Source: CAIXZV01 sp037446495 (GTDB lineage: Bacteria; Chloroflexota; Limnocylindria; Limnocylindrales; CSP1-4). From it: a stretch of 11,771 bases of DNA. Below are positions 1-8,248 of the stretch, in pieces. The DNA lies in contig JBBIIL010000085.1 in NCBI GenBank assembly GCA_037446495.1, positions 1 through 11,771 of the forward strand. Direction: 5' to 3'. The notes below the pieces were generated by a model, which saw only the letters and a program-made list of their open reading frames with translations, made no database searches and was not told the origin of the DNA. Each line of letters begins with the position of its first letter. The first letter of the stretch is position 1. The position numbers and the translations under genes were made by a program.

Positions 1-734
1 GGGACCGCCCTCACTACGCCCTCGTCGTAGCTCATCGCCAGGCGCTCGCCCGGGCGGAGCATGAGCATGTCGTCGCCCCACTCGCCATCGATCAGCTTGC
101 GCAGGAGGACCATCGAGCCCTCCAGCTGGTCGAACGCCCAGCCCCTCCGCTCCGCCTGGTCGCGCGCGTACGCCACCGACGCTCCCTCATCGGCCACGCC
201 CATCCCCACGAAGGCCGCGCGCTGGTAGTGGGTCTTCCAGGCGCCCATGACCTCCATGAGGTAGTCCGCGTTGTCCTCGCCGTACTTCTCGACGTACTCG
301 GCGCGGGTCGCCTCCATGTCGTCGTCGCTGTCGCCCGACACGCCCAGACCGACGGACTTGGCGTTGTAGCCCTGGTTGCGCTCGACCTGGTCGTTCACAT
401 ACCAGTAGGTTGTGGAGGCGTCGAACTCGGCGGCGTACCGCTCGCGGTCTCCGAGGAACAGGGTGATGCAGTCGTGCGCGCGCGGCAGGACCACCGGCGT
501 GTCCCGCGCCACGATGCCGGCGGTGGCGCCGCCGCACAGCCCATACCCCAGCACGATGGCGTCGTAGCCGGGCTCCACCGCGTCGATCTCGCCCTGCAGG
601 ATGTCCCGCAACCTGACCGGCTCATTGTGCAGACCTCGTGCAAACAGGCGGATGTCCACCACCTGCGGCGATCGCGCAGCGAACAGGTACACCGGCCGCG
701 CGACGACATCGCACGCGATCACCAGCAGCTTCAC
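1..734 (-). CDS. DUF1638 domain-containing protein (3' end outside window)
   Basis: The minus-strand frame from a GTG at 734 runs open to the window edge, giving 244 codons that begin MKLLVIACDVVARPVY. I recognise the DUF1638 pattern: an N-terminal strand ending in a cysteine (C8), 'LHNEP' (H36), 'VLGYGLCGG' (C67), 'PRAHDC' (H87, C89), and later 'YWYVNDQVERNQGY' and 'GDSDDD'. The family has no established biochemical role. From memory, members often lie near corrinoid-dependent methyltransferase genes, but none is seen here. The spaced Cys and His residues could bind a metal or cofactor; that is inference. The protein looks cytosolic, with no signal peptide or membrane segment. The GTG start is supported by a GGTGGG Shine-Dalgarno-like stretch (741-746) six bases upstream and by the family-typical start. 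Family members are about 200-250 residues, so little is missing. It is divergent from the gene at 934. Confidence 0.82.
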   Translation of the reverse strand, partial: MKLLVIACDVVARPVYLFAARSPQVVDIRLFARGLHNEPVRLRDILQGEIDAVEPGYDAIVLGYGLCGGATAGIVARDTPVVLPRAHDCITLFLGDRERYAAEFDASTTYWYVNDQVERNQGYNAKSVGLGVSGDSDDDMEATRAEYVEKYGEDNADYLMEVMGAWKTHYQRAAFVGMGVADEGASVAYARDQAERRGWAFDQLEGSMVLLRKLIDGEWGDDMLMLRPGERLAMSYDEGVVRAV

Positions 735-757
735 TGAATGCCCACCAACATGACCGG

Positions 758-766
758 ATCGTACCA
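758..766 (-). promoter_or_regulatory. Candidate extended -10 promoter for the DUF1638 gene
   Basis: On the minus strand this reads TGGTACGAT, a TG-N extended -10 followed by TACGAT (758-763). It would start transcription about 17 bases before the GTG at 734, with the GGTGGG Shine-Dalgarno-like stretch in between. No convincing -35 is seen. Extended -10 promoters can act without one, but the match could be chance. The rest of the 199-base divergent gap (735-933) holds nothing else I can name. Confidence 0.3.
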
Positions 767-933
767 AGTGCGCGAGTGTCCGCCCCGCGCGCGCCGGGCT
801 CATGCGGGACGCCATTCGACAGGCCGTCGCCGAGCTGCCAGCAGCCCAGGCCGACACTGGACAGCCCGTGGCGGCGCGTGCCCGTCATGCCGCCCCGTCG
901 CGGGTTTCGCCGATGCACGGCATCCTTAGCGCG

Positions 934-2088
934 ATGACCGAGCCGCACCCGTCGGGGCGCTCCCCGTACCCGCAGCCGAACCAGGTACCCCAGGCGCCCC
1001 GGCGCAGGCCGTCGGACGAGCGCGCCGCGCTGGCCGCGTCCACGCGCACGGCCACGCAGCTGGCCGTGCTCGCCATCGTCATCGCGGGCATCGCCCTGGG
1101 CCTCACGATCTGGCGCGCGGTCGCCCCTGCGGCTGCCTCGTGCCAGGACTCCGTCTGGGCCGCGCAGCCCGCCGGCAACCAGCTGCCCGGCCAGTGGACC
1201 GTCAAGGGCACCTCGTTCGACGTGAACCGCCGCTCCACCCAGTTCGCCGGTGTGGATCCGGGCGACGGCAGCGGCGCTCCGAACGTCCTCGCCACCGTCA
1301 CCTGCTTCAGCGAGGGAGCCGCCGATGCCGTCTCACGGGCGGAGGCCGCGGCGCGCGAACTCGGCCAGGTCGTGAACGCCAAGACCGACCTGTCGGACGG
1401 CGGCTTCGAGGCCACCGACGCCTCGGGCGCGATCTTCCTCGAGTTCCGTCGCGGCGACATCGTCGTGGACCTCGCCGCGTCCGGCGGCGCGACCGCAACC
1501 GACATCGAGACGATCGCGTCCGCCTTCGACATGGCGCTCGGCGGCCAGGGCGGCAGCATCGCCACACCTGCGCCCAGCACCTCCGGCAGCCTTGGCGCGG
1601 CCAGCCCGGGCTCCTCGGACGCCACATCGGGCCTGACCCACGACGCGCCGGAGCTCGAGAAGCTCCTCCCCACCTCGGTCGGCGGCGTCCCGATGACCGT
1701 GGACAGCGCCCTGGGCAGCACGGTCCTGACCTCGGATGCTGGTGGTCGCGCGGCCACGGCCGCTCTGCGCGCGAAGGGCAAGACCGCGAACGACCTCCGC
1801 TACGCCGAGGCGCTCGACCAGACCCAGACCATCGGTGTCAGCATCATCGCGATCTCGGTGAACGGTCTCAGCGCTGCAGAGACCAAGACACTGCTGCTGG
1901 ACTGGTTCCAGCTCTCGGGCGTGGGCGTCATCCGCACCGAGGTCACGCTGGCGGGCAAGGCCTGGACCAAGTACGACCTCGGCGACGAGGGGGCGTTCAA
2001 CTACTTCCGCGTCAATGGGAACGCGGTGCTCGTGATCACCACGACGGACCAGGCCTTGGCGGAGAAGGCTGCCGCCGCGATGCCCTGA
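934..2088 (+). CDS. Hypothetical membrane-anchored protein with Ser/Gly/Pro linker
   Basis: This is an unrecognised 384-residue protein. Residues 1-35 are a Pro/Arg-rich cytosolic tail. Residues about 41-60 (TQLAVLAIVIAGIALGLTIW) are a single hydrophobic segment, probably a signal anchor. Residues 66-203 form a first globular region with cysteines at 70 and 124, possible disulfide partners. Residues 204-237 are a low-complexity Ser/Gly/Ala/Pro/Thr linker. Residues 239-384 form a second region starting 'ELEKLLPTSVGGVPM', a pattern I associate with uncharacterised extracytoplasmic proteins of Chloroflexota. The bulk is predicted to lie outside the membrane. The start is uncertain: the frame is open upstream to an ATG at 802, with another ATG at 913. 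None has a clear ribosome binding site, and 934 gives the most natural N-terminus for an anchor. No enzymatic motif is visible. It is probably monocistronic, with a hairpin just after the stop. Confidence 0.75.
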   Translation: MTEPHPSGRSPYPQPNQVPQAPRRRPSDERAALAASTRTATQLAVLAIVIAGIALGLTIWRAVAPAAASCQDSVWAAQPAGNQLPGQWTVKGTSFDVNRRSTQFAGVDPGDGSGAPNVLATVTCFSEGAADAVSRAEAAARELGQVVNAKTDLSDGGFEATDASGAIFLEFRRGDIVVDLAASGGATATDIETIASAFDMALGGQGGSIATPAPSTSGSLGAASPGSSDATSGLTHDAPELEKLLPTSVGGVPMTVDSALGSTVLTSDAGGRAATAALRAKGKTANDLRYAEALDQTQTIGVSIIAISVNGLSAAETKTLLLDWFQLSGVGVIRTEVTLAGKAWTKYDLGDEGAFNYFRVNGNAVLVITTTDQALAEKAAAAMP

Positions 2089-2093
2089 GGCTG

Positions 2094-2129
2094 CGGCCCA
2101 CCGGCCGAGGCGTGGTGCGCCGTGGGCCG
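2094..2129 (+). terminator. Hairpin after the membrane-anchored protein gene
   Basis: A perfect 7-bp stem is formed by CGGCCCA (2094-2100) and TGGGCCG (2123-2129). Inside the loop a second stem, GGCG (2109-2112) with CGCC (2118-2121), can form. The structure starts six bases after the stop codon at 2088. There is no T-run, so it would be a GC-rich terminator of the U-less kind or only an mRNA 3'-end stabiliser. Confidence 0.35.
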
Positions 2130-2171
2130 TGACCAGCCCGCATGGCCCGTGCCACACCAGCGTTGTCCGAC

Positions 2172-2177
2172 TATGCT
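2172..2177 (+). promoter_or_regulatory. Candidate -10 box (TATGCT) before the 170-residue protein gene
   Basis: TATGCT lies 53 bases before the ATG at 2231, in the gap after the hairpin at 2094-2129. At the usual spacing no TTGACA-like -35 is present (the bases there read roughly GTGCCA). The position is sensible for a promoter serving the gene at 2231, but support is weak. Confidence 0.22.
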
Positions 2178-2220
2178 GAGCGCGCGCTTCGACGGTCCGA
2201 ACCGCCGTCGCGTGGAGCTT

Positions 2221-2224
2221 GGAG
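2221..2224 (+). promoter_or_regulatory. Shine-Dalgarno GGAG that decides the start at 2231
   Basis: GGAG at 2221-2224 sits six bases before the ATG at 2231. The only in-frame alternative, a TTG at 2219, overlaps the site and has no ribosome binding site of its own. This favours the ATG. Confidence 0.6.
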
Positions 2225-2230
2225 ATCGCC

Positions 2231-2743
2231 ATGCGCGAGCAGCTGGTCGCCTGGGCAGGCGACTGTGTCGTCCGGGGGGACGTCAGCATCGGGGATGGGC
2301 GTCTCAGCGACCACGTCAACCAGATGGAACTGCTGACCTTCTTCGGCGCGACCCTGGATTCGCTCGAGGACGGACACCAGGTCGAGGTGGACGAGCTCGA
2401 GGTGGATCGCCACGAGCTCCACATCATTGAGGTCGAGGGCCACCGCGGCGACCCGACGCGCCGCCAGCGAACGGTTGCCGAGCGGGTTTCAATGCAGGTC
2501 GGCCCGTTCGAGGTCACCGGCAACCTCCATCGCCCGCCCAGCGCGCCGCCGCTCGCCTCGCTCGCCCGATGGGTCCGCTTCGTCCCGATGACCGAGGTCG
2601 AGTTCCGCTTCGCCAATGGCGACGAGACGCCCACCCAGCGCGAGGTCGTCCTGGTGAACCGCGAGCGGATCACCAGGACGGAACCCGTGGCCGCGATCCC
2701 GTACTTCGTGCCGGAGCCGTTGTCAGCCGAGTCCGCCGGCTGA
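2231..2743 (+). CDS. Hypothetical protein with apparent internal duplication
   Basis: This 170-residue protein has no family I can name firmly. It lacks a signal peptide, membrane segments and cysteine motifs (one Cys, C12), is acidic, and is likely cytosolic. The two halves appear related. Residues 11-68 carry 'VVRGDVSIG', then 'RLSDHVN', then 'VDELEVDRHELHIIE'. Residues 92-151 carry 'FEVTGNLH', then 'PLASLARWVRFVPMTEVEF', then 'QREVVLVNRERITRTE'. Each half thus has the order beta strand with a Gly turn, a helix-like stretch, and two closing strands, suggesting tandem small beta-rich domains. The second half recalls small 'FxPLTxVEV' proteins found as separate domains, but I could not test this. 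It lies 137 bases upstream of hypF and is separated from it by a hairpin, so a role in hydrogenase maturation is not implied by position alone. Confidence 0.75.
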   Translation: MREQLVAWAGDCVVRGDVSIGDGRLSDHVNQMELLTFFGATLDSLEDGHQVEVDELEVDRHELHIIEVEGHRGDPTRRQRTVAERVSMQVGPFEVTGNLHRPPSAPPLASLARWVRFVPMTEVEFRFANGDETPTQREVVLVNRERITRTEPVAAIPYFVPEPLSAESAG

Positions 2744-2747
2744 CCCG

Positions 2748-2761
2748 GCCCATCGCTGGGC
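2748..2761 (+). terminator. Tight hairpin directly after the 170-residue protein gene
   Basis: GCCCA (2748-2752) pairs with TGGGC (2757-2761) around the tetraloop TCGC, five bases after the stop codon ending at 2743. No T-run follows. It could end transcription before hypF. The remaining gap to hypF contains an isolated TTGACG (2791-2796) with no -10 partner at the usual spacing. Confidence 0.28.
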
Positions 2762-2880
2762 GCCGCGTCCCGTCGACCCGTGCCAGCCCCTTGACGCAGC
2801 CATGGTCGCCCGTCCGACCGGGCGCCGTTTCGGGCCATTCGGCACATCTGGCGACCCCGTCTCCCGAGGACTCTATTGCC

Positions 2881-5280
2881 ATGGCTGCAACCGTCCCGAC
2901 GGACGTGCGCGTCCCGGCCGCCGATCCGAACCATGCCGCCCGCGCGCTCCTCGTCGAGGGCGTGGTCCAGGGCGTCGGCTTCCGGCCCTTCGTCTGGCGC
3001 CTGGCCACCGAGCTCGGGCTGGCCGGGCGCGTCCGCAACGCCGCCGGACGCGTCGAGGTGGAGGCCGCAGGGTCGGCCGAGGCGCTCCAGGCGTTCACCC
3101 GTCGACTGCGCACGGACGCCCCGCCGCGCGCCCGCGTCGAGCGCGTCACCGTGCTGCCGTTGGACGCCGAGCGGGCCGCCGGCCTGACGACGCCGTTCCA
3201 GATCGACGAGAGCGTCGCGTCGGCCGCCGTGGACCGGCTCTTCCCGCCCGATATCGCCACCTGCGACGACTGCCTGTCCGAGATCTTCGACCCCACGGAC
3301 CGGCGCTATCGCTACCCCTTCACCAACTGCACGAACTGCGGTCCCCGGGCCACGATCATCGACCAGCTCCCCTACGACCGCGCCCAGACCACGATGCGGG
3401 CGTTCCCGCTGTGCGAGGCGTGCGAGCGCGAGTATCGCGACCCGTCGGATCGCCGCTTCCACGCGGAGCCGGTGGCCTGCCCGGCCTGCGGGCCGCGGCT
3501 GGCATGGCGGTCGACCGGCGCGCCCGCGTCGTCGGTCACCGGCGAGGCAGCGCTGGCGGCTGCGATCGCCGCCCTGCGCGCGGGGCAGATCGTCGCGGTC
3601 AAGGGTCTTGGCGGCTACCACCTCGCGTGCGATGCGACGGACGAGGCCGCCGTGCGCCGGCTCCGCGACCGCAAGCGACGCTGGGCGAAGCCGTTCGCGG
3701 TGATGGTCCGCGACCTCGCGGCTGCGGAGGCTCTGTGCAGGGTGGGTGCCCTCGAGCGAAGGCTGCTGGCCGGCCCAGCCCGGCCGATCGTCCTGCTGGA
3801 GGCCCGGCCGGCGGCCAAGTCGGCCGTATCGGCCTCCGTCTCCACGGGCAACCGGCGTCTCGGCGTCTTCCTGCCGTACACACCGATCCACCACCTGCTG
3901 CTCGCGCACCTCGACCGGCCGCTCGTGCTGACGTCCGGCAACCTCACCGATGAGCCGCTGGCCACCGACGACGAGGACGCGCTGAGCCGTCTCTCGGGTC
4001 TGGCGGACGGGTTCCTGGCCCACGACCGGGAGATCCGCGCCCGGTACGACGACACCGTCACACGTGTCGTCGCAGGGCGCGAGAGCGTGGTCCGTCGGGC
4101 GCGCGGCTACGCGCCGGAGCCGATGCCGCTGCCGATCGCGACGCCCGTCCCGCTCCTCGCCGTGGGCGCCGAGCTCAAGCACACATTCACGCTCGCTCGG
4201 GGGGCGCGCGCCCACGTGGCGCCCCACAACGGCGACCTCGAGGACCTCGCCACGCACCGGGCGTTCACGGACGGCCTGGCCCACCTGTCCCGGCTCCTCG
4301 CGCTGCAGCCGGAGGTCGTGGCCCACGACATCCACCCCGAGTACCTCTCCACGAAATACGCCATCGCGCGCTTCCCCGCGGACAAGCGGATCGCCGTCCA
4401 GCACCACCACGCGCACGTCGCGTCGTGCGCTGCCGAGCACGGGATCGCGGGGCCGTTCCTCGGCGTCGCGTACGACGGCCTCGGGATGGGCGACGACGGC
4501 ACGCTCTGGGGCGGGGAGGTGCTCCTGGCGGACCTGCGCGGCTACCGGCGGCTGGCCCGCTTCGCTCGTGCGCCGCTCCCGGGTGGGGCACTCGCCGTGA
4601 AGCGCCCGTATCGCATGGCGCTGGGCTACCTGTTCGGGGGTGAGGCTCTGGACGCGGCGACGGCCCCCGGGCTGGCCGACGCCGAGGAGGCAGCGGGAGC
4701 CTTCCTGGCACGCCTGGACCCGCGCGAGGTGGCGCTGGTGCGCACGCAGATCGCCCGCCGGCTCAACGCGCCCGTGGCCTCATCCGCGGGACGCCTGTTC
4801 GACGCCGCCGCCGCGCTGCTGGGGATCCGTGACGTGGCCGAATACGAGGCGCAGGCCGCCATCGACCTGGAGCTCGCCGCCGGCGATCGCAAGGCCTCGC
4901 CCCTGCCGTACCGGCTGGAGTACCACGACGACCTGCTGGTCTATGACCCGCGGCCCACCCTCGGGGCACTGCTGACCTCCGGCGCGACCGCCCCGGCGCT
5001 GGCGGCGGCATTCCAGGCCACCATCGCGGAGGTGACACGCGAGCTGCTGTCGGACGCCCACGGCCGGACCGGTGTGGGCACCGTGTGCCTCTCCGGCGGC
5101 GTCTTCCAGAACCGCCGGCTGGCGTCCACGCTCCTGCGCGAGCTGGCGTCAGACGGATTCGAGCCGTTCATCAACCGCCAGGTCCCGGTGAACGACGGCG
5201 GGGTGAGTTATGGTCAGGCCGCGATCGCCGCGGCCCGACTCGCAGCCGGCGCATCGGGCGCGCCGCGATCGGAGGGCTGA
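2881..5280 (+). CDS. hypF: Carbamoyltransferase HypF ([NiFe]-hydrogenase maturation)
   Basis: HypF uses carbamoyl phosphate and ATP to make a carbamoyl adenylate and passes the carbamoyl group to the C-terminal Cys of HypE, the source of the cyanide ligands. The 799 residues match the family length. In order: an acylphosphatase domain (about 22-110) with 'VVQGVGFRP' including R35, and N53; two zinc-finger units with C128/C131/C150/C153 and C178/C181/C200/C203; a YrdC-like domain (about 220-410) with 'KGLGGYHLACDA' and 'RWAKPFAVM'; and a Kae1/TobZ-like carbamoyltransferase domain (about 425-790) with 'QHHHAH' (507-512), 'AYDGLG' (530-535), 'LSGGVFQN' (737-744) and 'NDGG' (771-774). All diagnostic residues look intact. 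The frame is open upstream to 2569, but the ATG at 2881 has GAGGA at 2866-2870, ten bases upstream, and leaves a normal short lead before the acylphosphatase domain. It is the first gene of the hypFCDE operon. Confidence 0.96.
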   Translation: MAATVPTDVRVPAADPNHAARALLVEGVVQGVGFRPFVWRLATELGLAGRVRNAAGRVEVEAAGSAEALQAFTRRLRTDAPPRARVERVTVLPLDAERAAGLTTPFQIDESVASAAVDRLFPPDIATCDDCLSEIFDPTDRRYRYPFTNCTNCGPRATIIDQLPYDRAQTTMRAFPLCEACEREYRDPSDRRFHAEPVACPACGPRLAWRSTGAPASSVTGEAALAAAIAALRAGQIVAVKGLGGYHLACDATDEAAVRRLRDRKRRWAKPFAVMVRDLAAAEALCRVGALERRLLAGPARPIVLLEARPAAKSAVSASVSTGNRRLGVFLPYTPIHHLLLAHLDRPLVLTSGNLTDEPLATDDEDALSRLSGLADGFLAHDREIRARYDDTVTRVVAGRESVVRRARGYAPEPMPLPIATPVPLLAVGAELKHTFTLARGARAHVAPHNGDLEDLATHRAFTDGLAHLSRLLALQPEVVAHDIHPEYLSTKYAIARFPADKRIAVQHHHAHVASCAAEHGIAGPFLGVAYDGLGMGDDGTLWGGEVLLADLRGYRRLARFARAPLPGGALAVKRPYRMALGYLFGGEALDAATAPGLADAEEAAGAFLARLDPREVALVRTQIARRLNAPVASSAGRLFDAAAALLGIRDVAEYEAQAAIDLELAAGDRKASPLPYRLEYHDDLLVYDPRPTLGALLTSGATAPALAAAFQATIAEVTRELLSDAHGRTGVGTVCLSGGVFQNRRLASTLLRELASDGFEPFINRQVPVNDGGVSYGQAAIAAARLAAGASGAPRSEG

Positions 5281-5284
5281 AACG

Positions 5285-5631
5285 ATGTGCCTTGGGATTC
5301 CCGGACGGATCACCGAGATCCGCGACGAGGCCGGACTGGCCATGGGCAAGGTGGACTTCGGCGGCGTGCGCAAGGACGCCTGCCTTGCGTACCTGCCCGA
5401 GGCCCAGCTCGGCGACTATGTCATCGTCCACGTGGGCTTCGCCATCTCCAAGGTGGACGAGGCCGAGGCGATCAAGACGCTCCAGATCCTCGACGAGATG
5501 GGCGTCATGGAGCCCGAGCTGATGACGCTTGGCCCCGGCATGGACGCTCCGGCGGTGATCAGCGACGACGACCCCTCGATCCTGGTGTTCAACCCCGCCC
5601 AGCCGCCCAGCTCGATGGCGGGCTCGAGCTC

Positions 5632-5635
<4 letters not shown>
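5285..5635 (+). CDS. hypC: Hydrogenase maturation chaperone HypC/HybG/HupF family, with C-terminal extension
   Basis: HypC binds iron with HypD as the scaffold for Fe(CN)2CO and then escorts the hydrogenase large-subunit precursor. The signature MCLGIPG is at the N-terminus; Cys2 is the essential ligand after removal of Met1. The OB-fold core follows ('GKVDFGGVRKDACLAYLPEA', 'GDYVIVHVGFAISKVDEAEA') and ends with the usual helix near residue 73. The protein then continues to 116 residues, while the family is normally about 75-100. The extra ~40 residues are acidic and Pro/Ser-rich ('SDDDPSIL', 'NPAQPPSSMAG') and look disordered. The start is supported by GGAGG at 5271-5275, nine bases upstream. 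The gene begins four bases after the hypF stop, and its stop overlaps the hypD start as ATGA (5632-5635), implying coupled translation. Confidence 0.95.
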
Positions 5636-6782
<1,147 letters not shown>

Positions 6783-6786
<4 letters not shown>

Positions 6787-7862
6787 CCACCGAACGCCAG
6801 CCCCTGGTCACCATCGACGCCGAGGGCGTCTACTGCCCCGCGCCCATCCCCGAGGATCAGCGCGTCATCCTCGGCCACGGATCGGGCGGGCAGCTGTCGG
6901 CCGCGCTCATGCGGGACCTCCTGGCGCCCGCGCTCGCGTCGGCATCGCCCGGCGGCGTCCTCAACGATGCCGCGATCGTCGAGGTGGGCGGGGCGCGCCT
7001 CGCGTTCACCACGGACTCCTTCGTGGTGTCGCCCATCCGGTTCCCGGGCGGCGACATCGGCGAGCTGGCCGTGAACGGCACGATCAACGACCTCGCGATG
7101 ATGGGCGCCGTCCCCGTCGCGATCAGCCTGGCCTACGTGATCGAGGAGGGACTGCCGCTCGACGAGCTCCAGACGATCACGATGTCCGCTGCGGCGGCTG
7201 CACGGAAGGCGGGCGCGAAGATCGTCACCGGCGACACCAAGGTCGTGGGCCGCGGCGCCGCTGACCGGCTGTTCGTGAACACGGCCGGCATTGGCCTGGT
7301 GCGCGACGGCGTGGCCCCGTCGGCCGACCGCGCGCGGCCGGGCGACGCGGTGATCCTGTCGGGCCCGATCGGCCTCCACGGCGTGGCGGTCATGAGCGTT
7401 CGCGAAGGGCTCGAGTTCGAGGTCGAGATTGCGTCCGACACGCAGGGCCTTGGCGGTCTGGTCGGCGCGATCACCGCGGCCGAGCCCGACGTTCACGTCC
7501 TGCGCGACCCCACCCGGGGCGGCCTCTCGTCGGCGCTCAACGAGATCGCCCAGGCGTCCGGCGTGGGCATGATCCTCGACGAGCCTTCCATCCCCATCCC
7601 CGGACCCGTGCGCGCCGCGTGCGAGTTCCTGGGCCTGGACCCGCTCCACGTGGCCAACGAGGGCAAGCTCGTGGCGATCGTCCCGGCAGCCTCTGCCGCT
7701 GCCGTCCTGGCCGCGATGCGCGCCACGCCCGAGGGCGCCGAGGCCGCCAAGATCGGCGACGTGGTGGCCGAGCACCCCGGCATGGTCACGATGCGCACGA
7801 TCGTCGGCAGCGAGCGGATCGTGGACATGCTGGTCGGGGAGCAGCTGCCGCGCATCTGCTGA
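6783..7862 (+). CDS. hypE: Hydrogenase expression/formation protein HypE
   Basis: HypE accepts a carbamoyl group from HypF on its C-terminal cysteine and dehydrates it with ATP to a thiocyanate, then donates cyanide to the iron on HypC-HypD. It has 359 residues and belongs to the PurM/AIR-synthase-like fold. Motifs: 'ILGHGSGG' (29-36), 'NDAAIVEV' (61-68), 'TTDSFVVSPIRFPGGDIG' (76-93), 'AVNGTINDLAMMGA' (96-109), 'VTGDTKVVGRG' (148-158), 'RDPTRGGL' (241-248), 'ANEGKLV' (291-297), and the terminal PRIC ending in the reactive C359. A 28-residue lead before the glycine-rich motif is slightly long but ordinary. It is the last gene of the operon; a weak hairpin lies just downstream. Confidence 0.97.
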
Positions 7863-8248
7863 CGCGGGAGCCTAGGAAGGGGCTCAGACGTCCGCCATCT
7901 CGCCAGCTGGGCAGCGGGGTCGCGGGCGTGTCGTCGAGGCCCTGTGGCCACGCTCCGCACCCTCTCCCAGGCGAGGTGTCCCGGCTCAGGGCCGGCATTT
8001 CGAAAGGTGCGAACGCCAGAGCGTCCGCTGGGGTGTTTGTGCGATGCCAATCGCTTCCACCGCCGCGTCCTGTGTCGATGCCAGGCTGGCCAAGCTCAGG
8101 GTCGAGCGAGCGGCAAGCTCGCTGCGCACGAGCGCTGCGCCCAACCGGGGGCTCCGAACGCCTCCGTGTTCGAACCTTGCGGAGACTCGCCGCGTCCGGC
8201 CGCACCGCCACGCAGGGCCGGCCCCCGCGCGCACGCCGGCCGGGCCTA
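7863..8248 (+). other. Non-coding or degraded stretch between hypE and the UroD-like relic
   Basis: This 386-base stretch has no convincing gene. The open frames crossing it on both strands translate to Arg/Pro/Ser-rich sequence without recognisable motifs. The only structures I see are the weak hairpin after hypE and a perfect 7-bp stem AGCGAGC (8105-8111) with GCTCGCT (8117-8123) around GGCAA. It contains no tRNA: a TTCGAAC near 8167 lacks a pairing T stem. It may be decayed sequence left by the deletion of the gene whose tail begins near 8249. Confidence 0.5.
7868..7885 (+). terminator. Weak hairpin after hypE
   Basis: GAGCC (7868-7872) and GGCTC (7881-7885) can pair around an eight-base loop, five bases after the hypE stop. 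The stem is short and no T-run follows. The location is right for the end of the hyp operon, but the structure alone is poor evidence for a terminator. Confidence 0.2.

Noticed and set aside
2791..2819. TTGACG as a -35 element for hypF
   Set aside because: No -10-like hexamer lies 16-18 bases downstream; the bases there are all GC-rich.
1333..4440. A 1035-codon open frame on the minus strand crossing three plus-strand genes
   Set aside because: It is antisense to hypF and two other genes with better evidence. Its translation is Arg/Gly/Asp-rich without motifs, as expected from third-position G/C bias in a GC-rich genome.
8042..8083. Direct repeat CGATGCCA at 8042-8049 and 8076-8083
   Set aside because: Only eight bases are shared, with no third copy and no regular spacing, so chance is likely.
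8160..8180. TTCGAAC motif resembling a tRNA T-loop
   Set aside because: The bases on either side do not form a T stem, and no anticodon or acceptor arms are found upstream.
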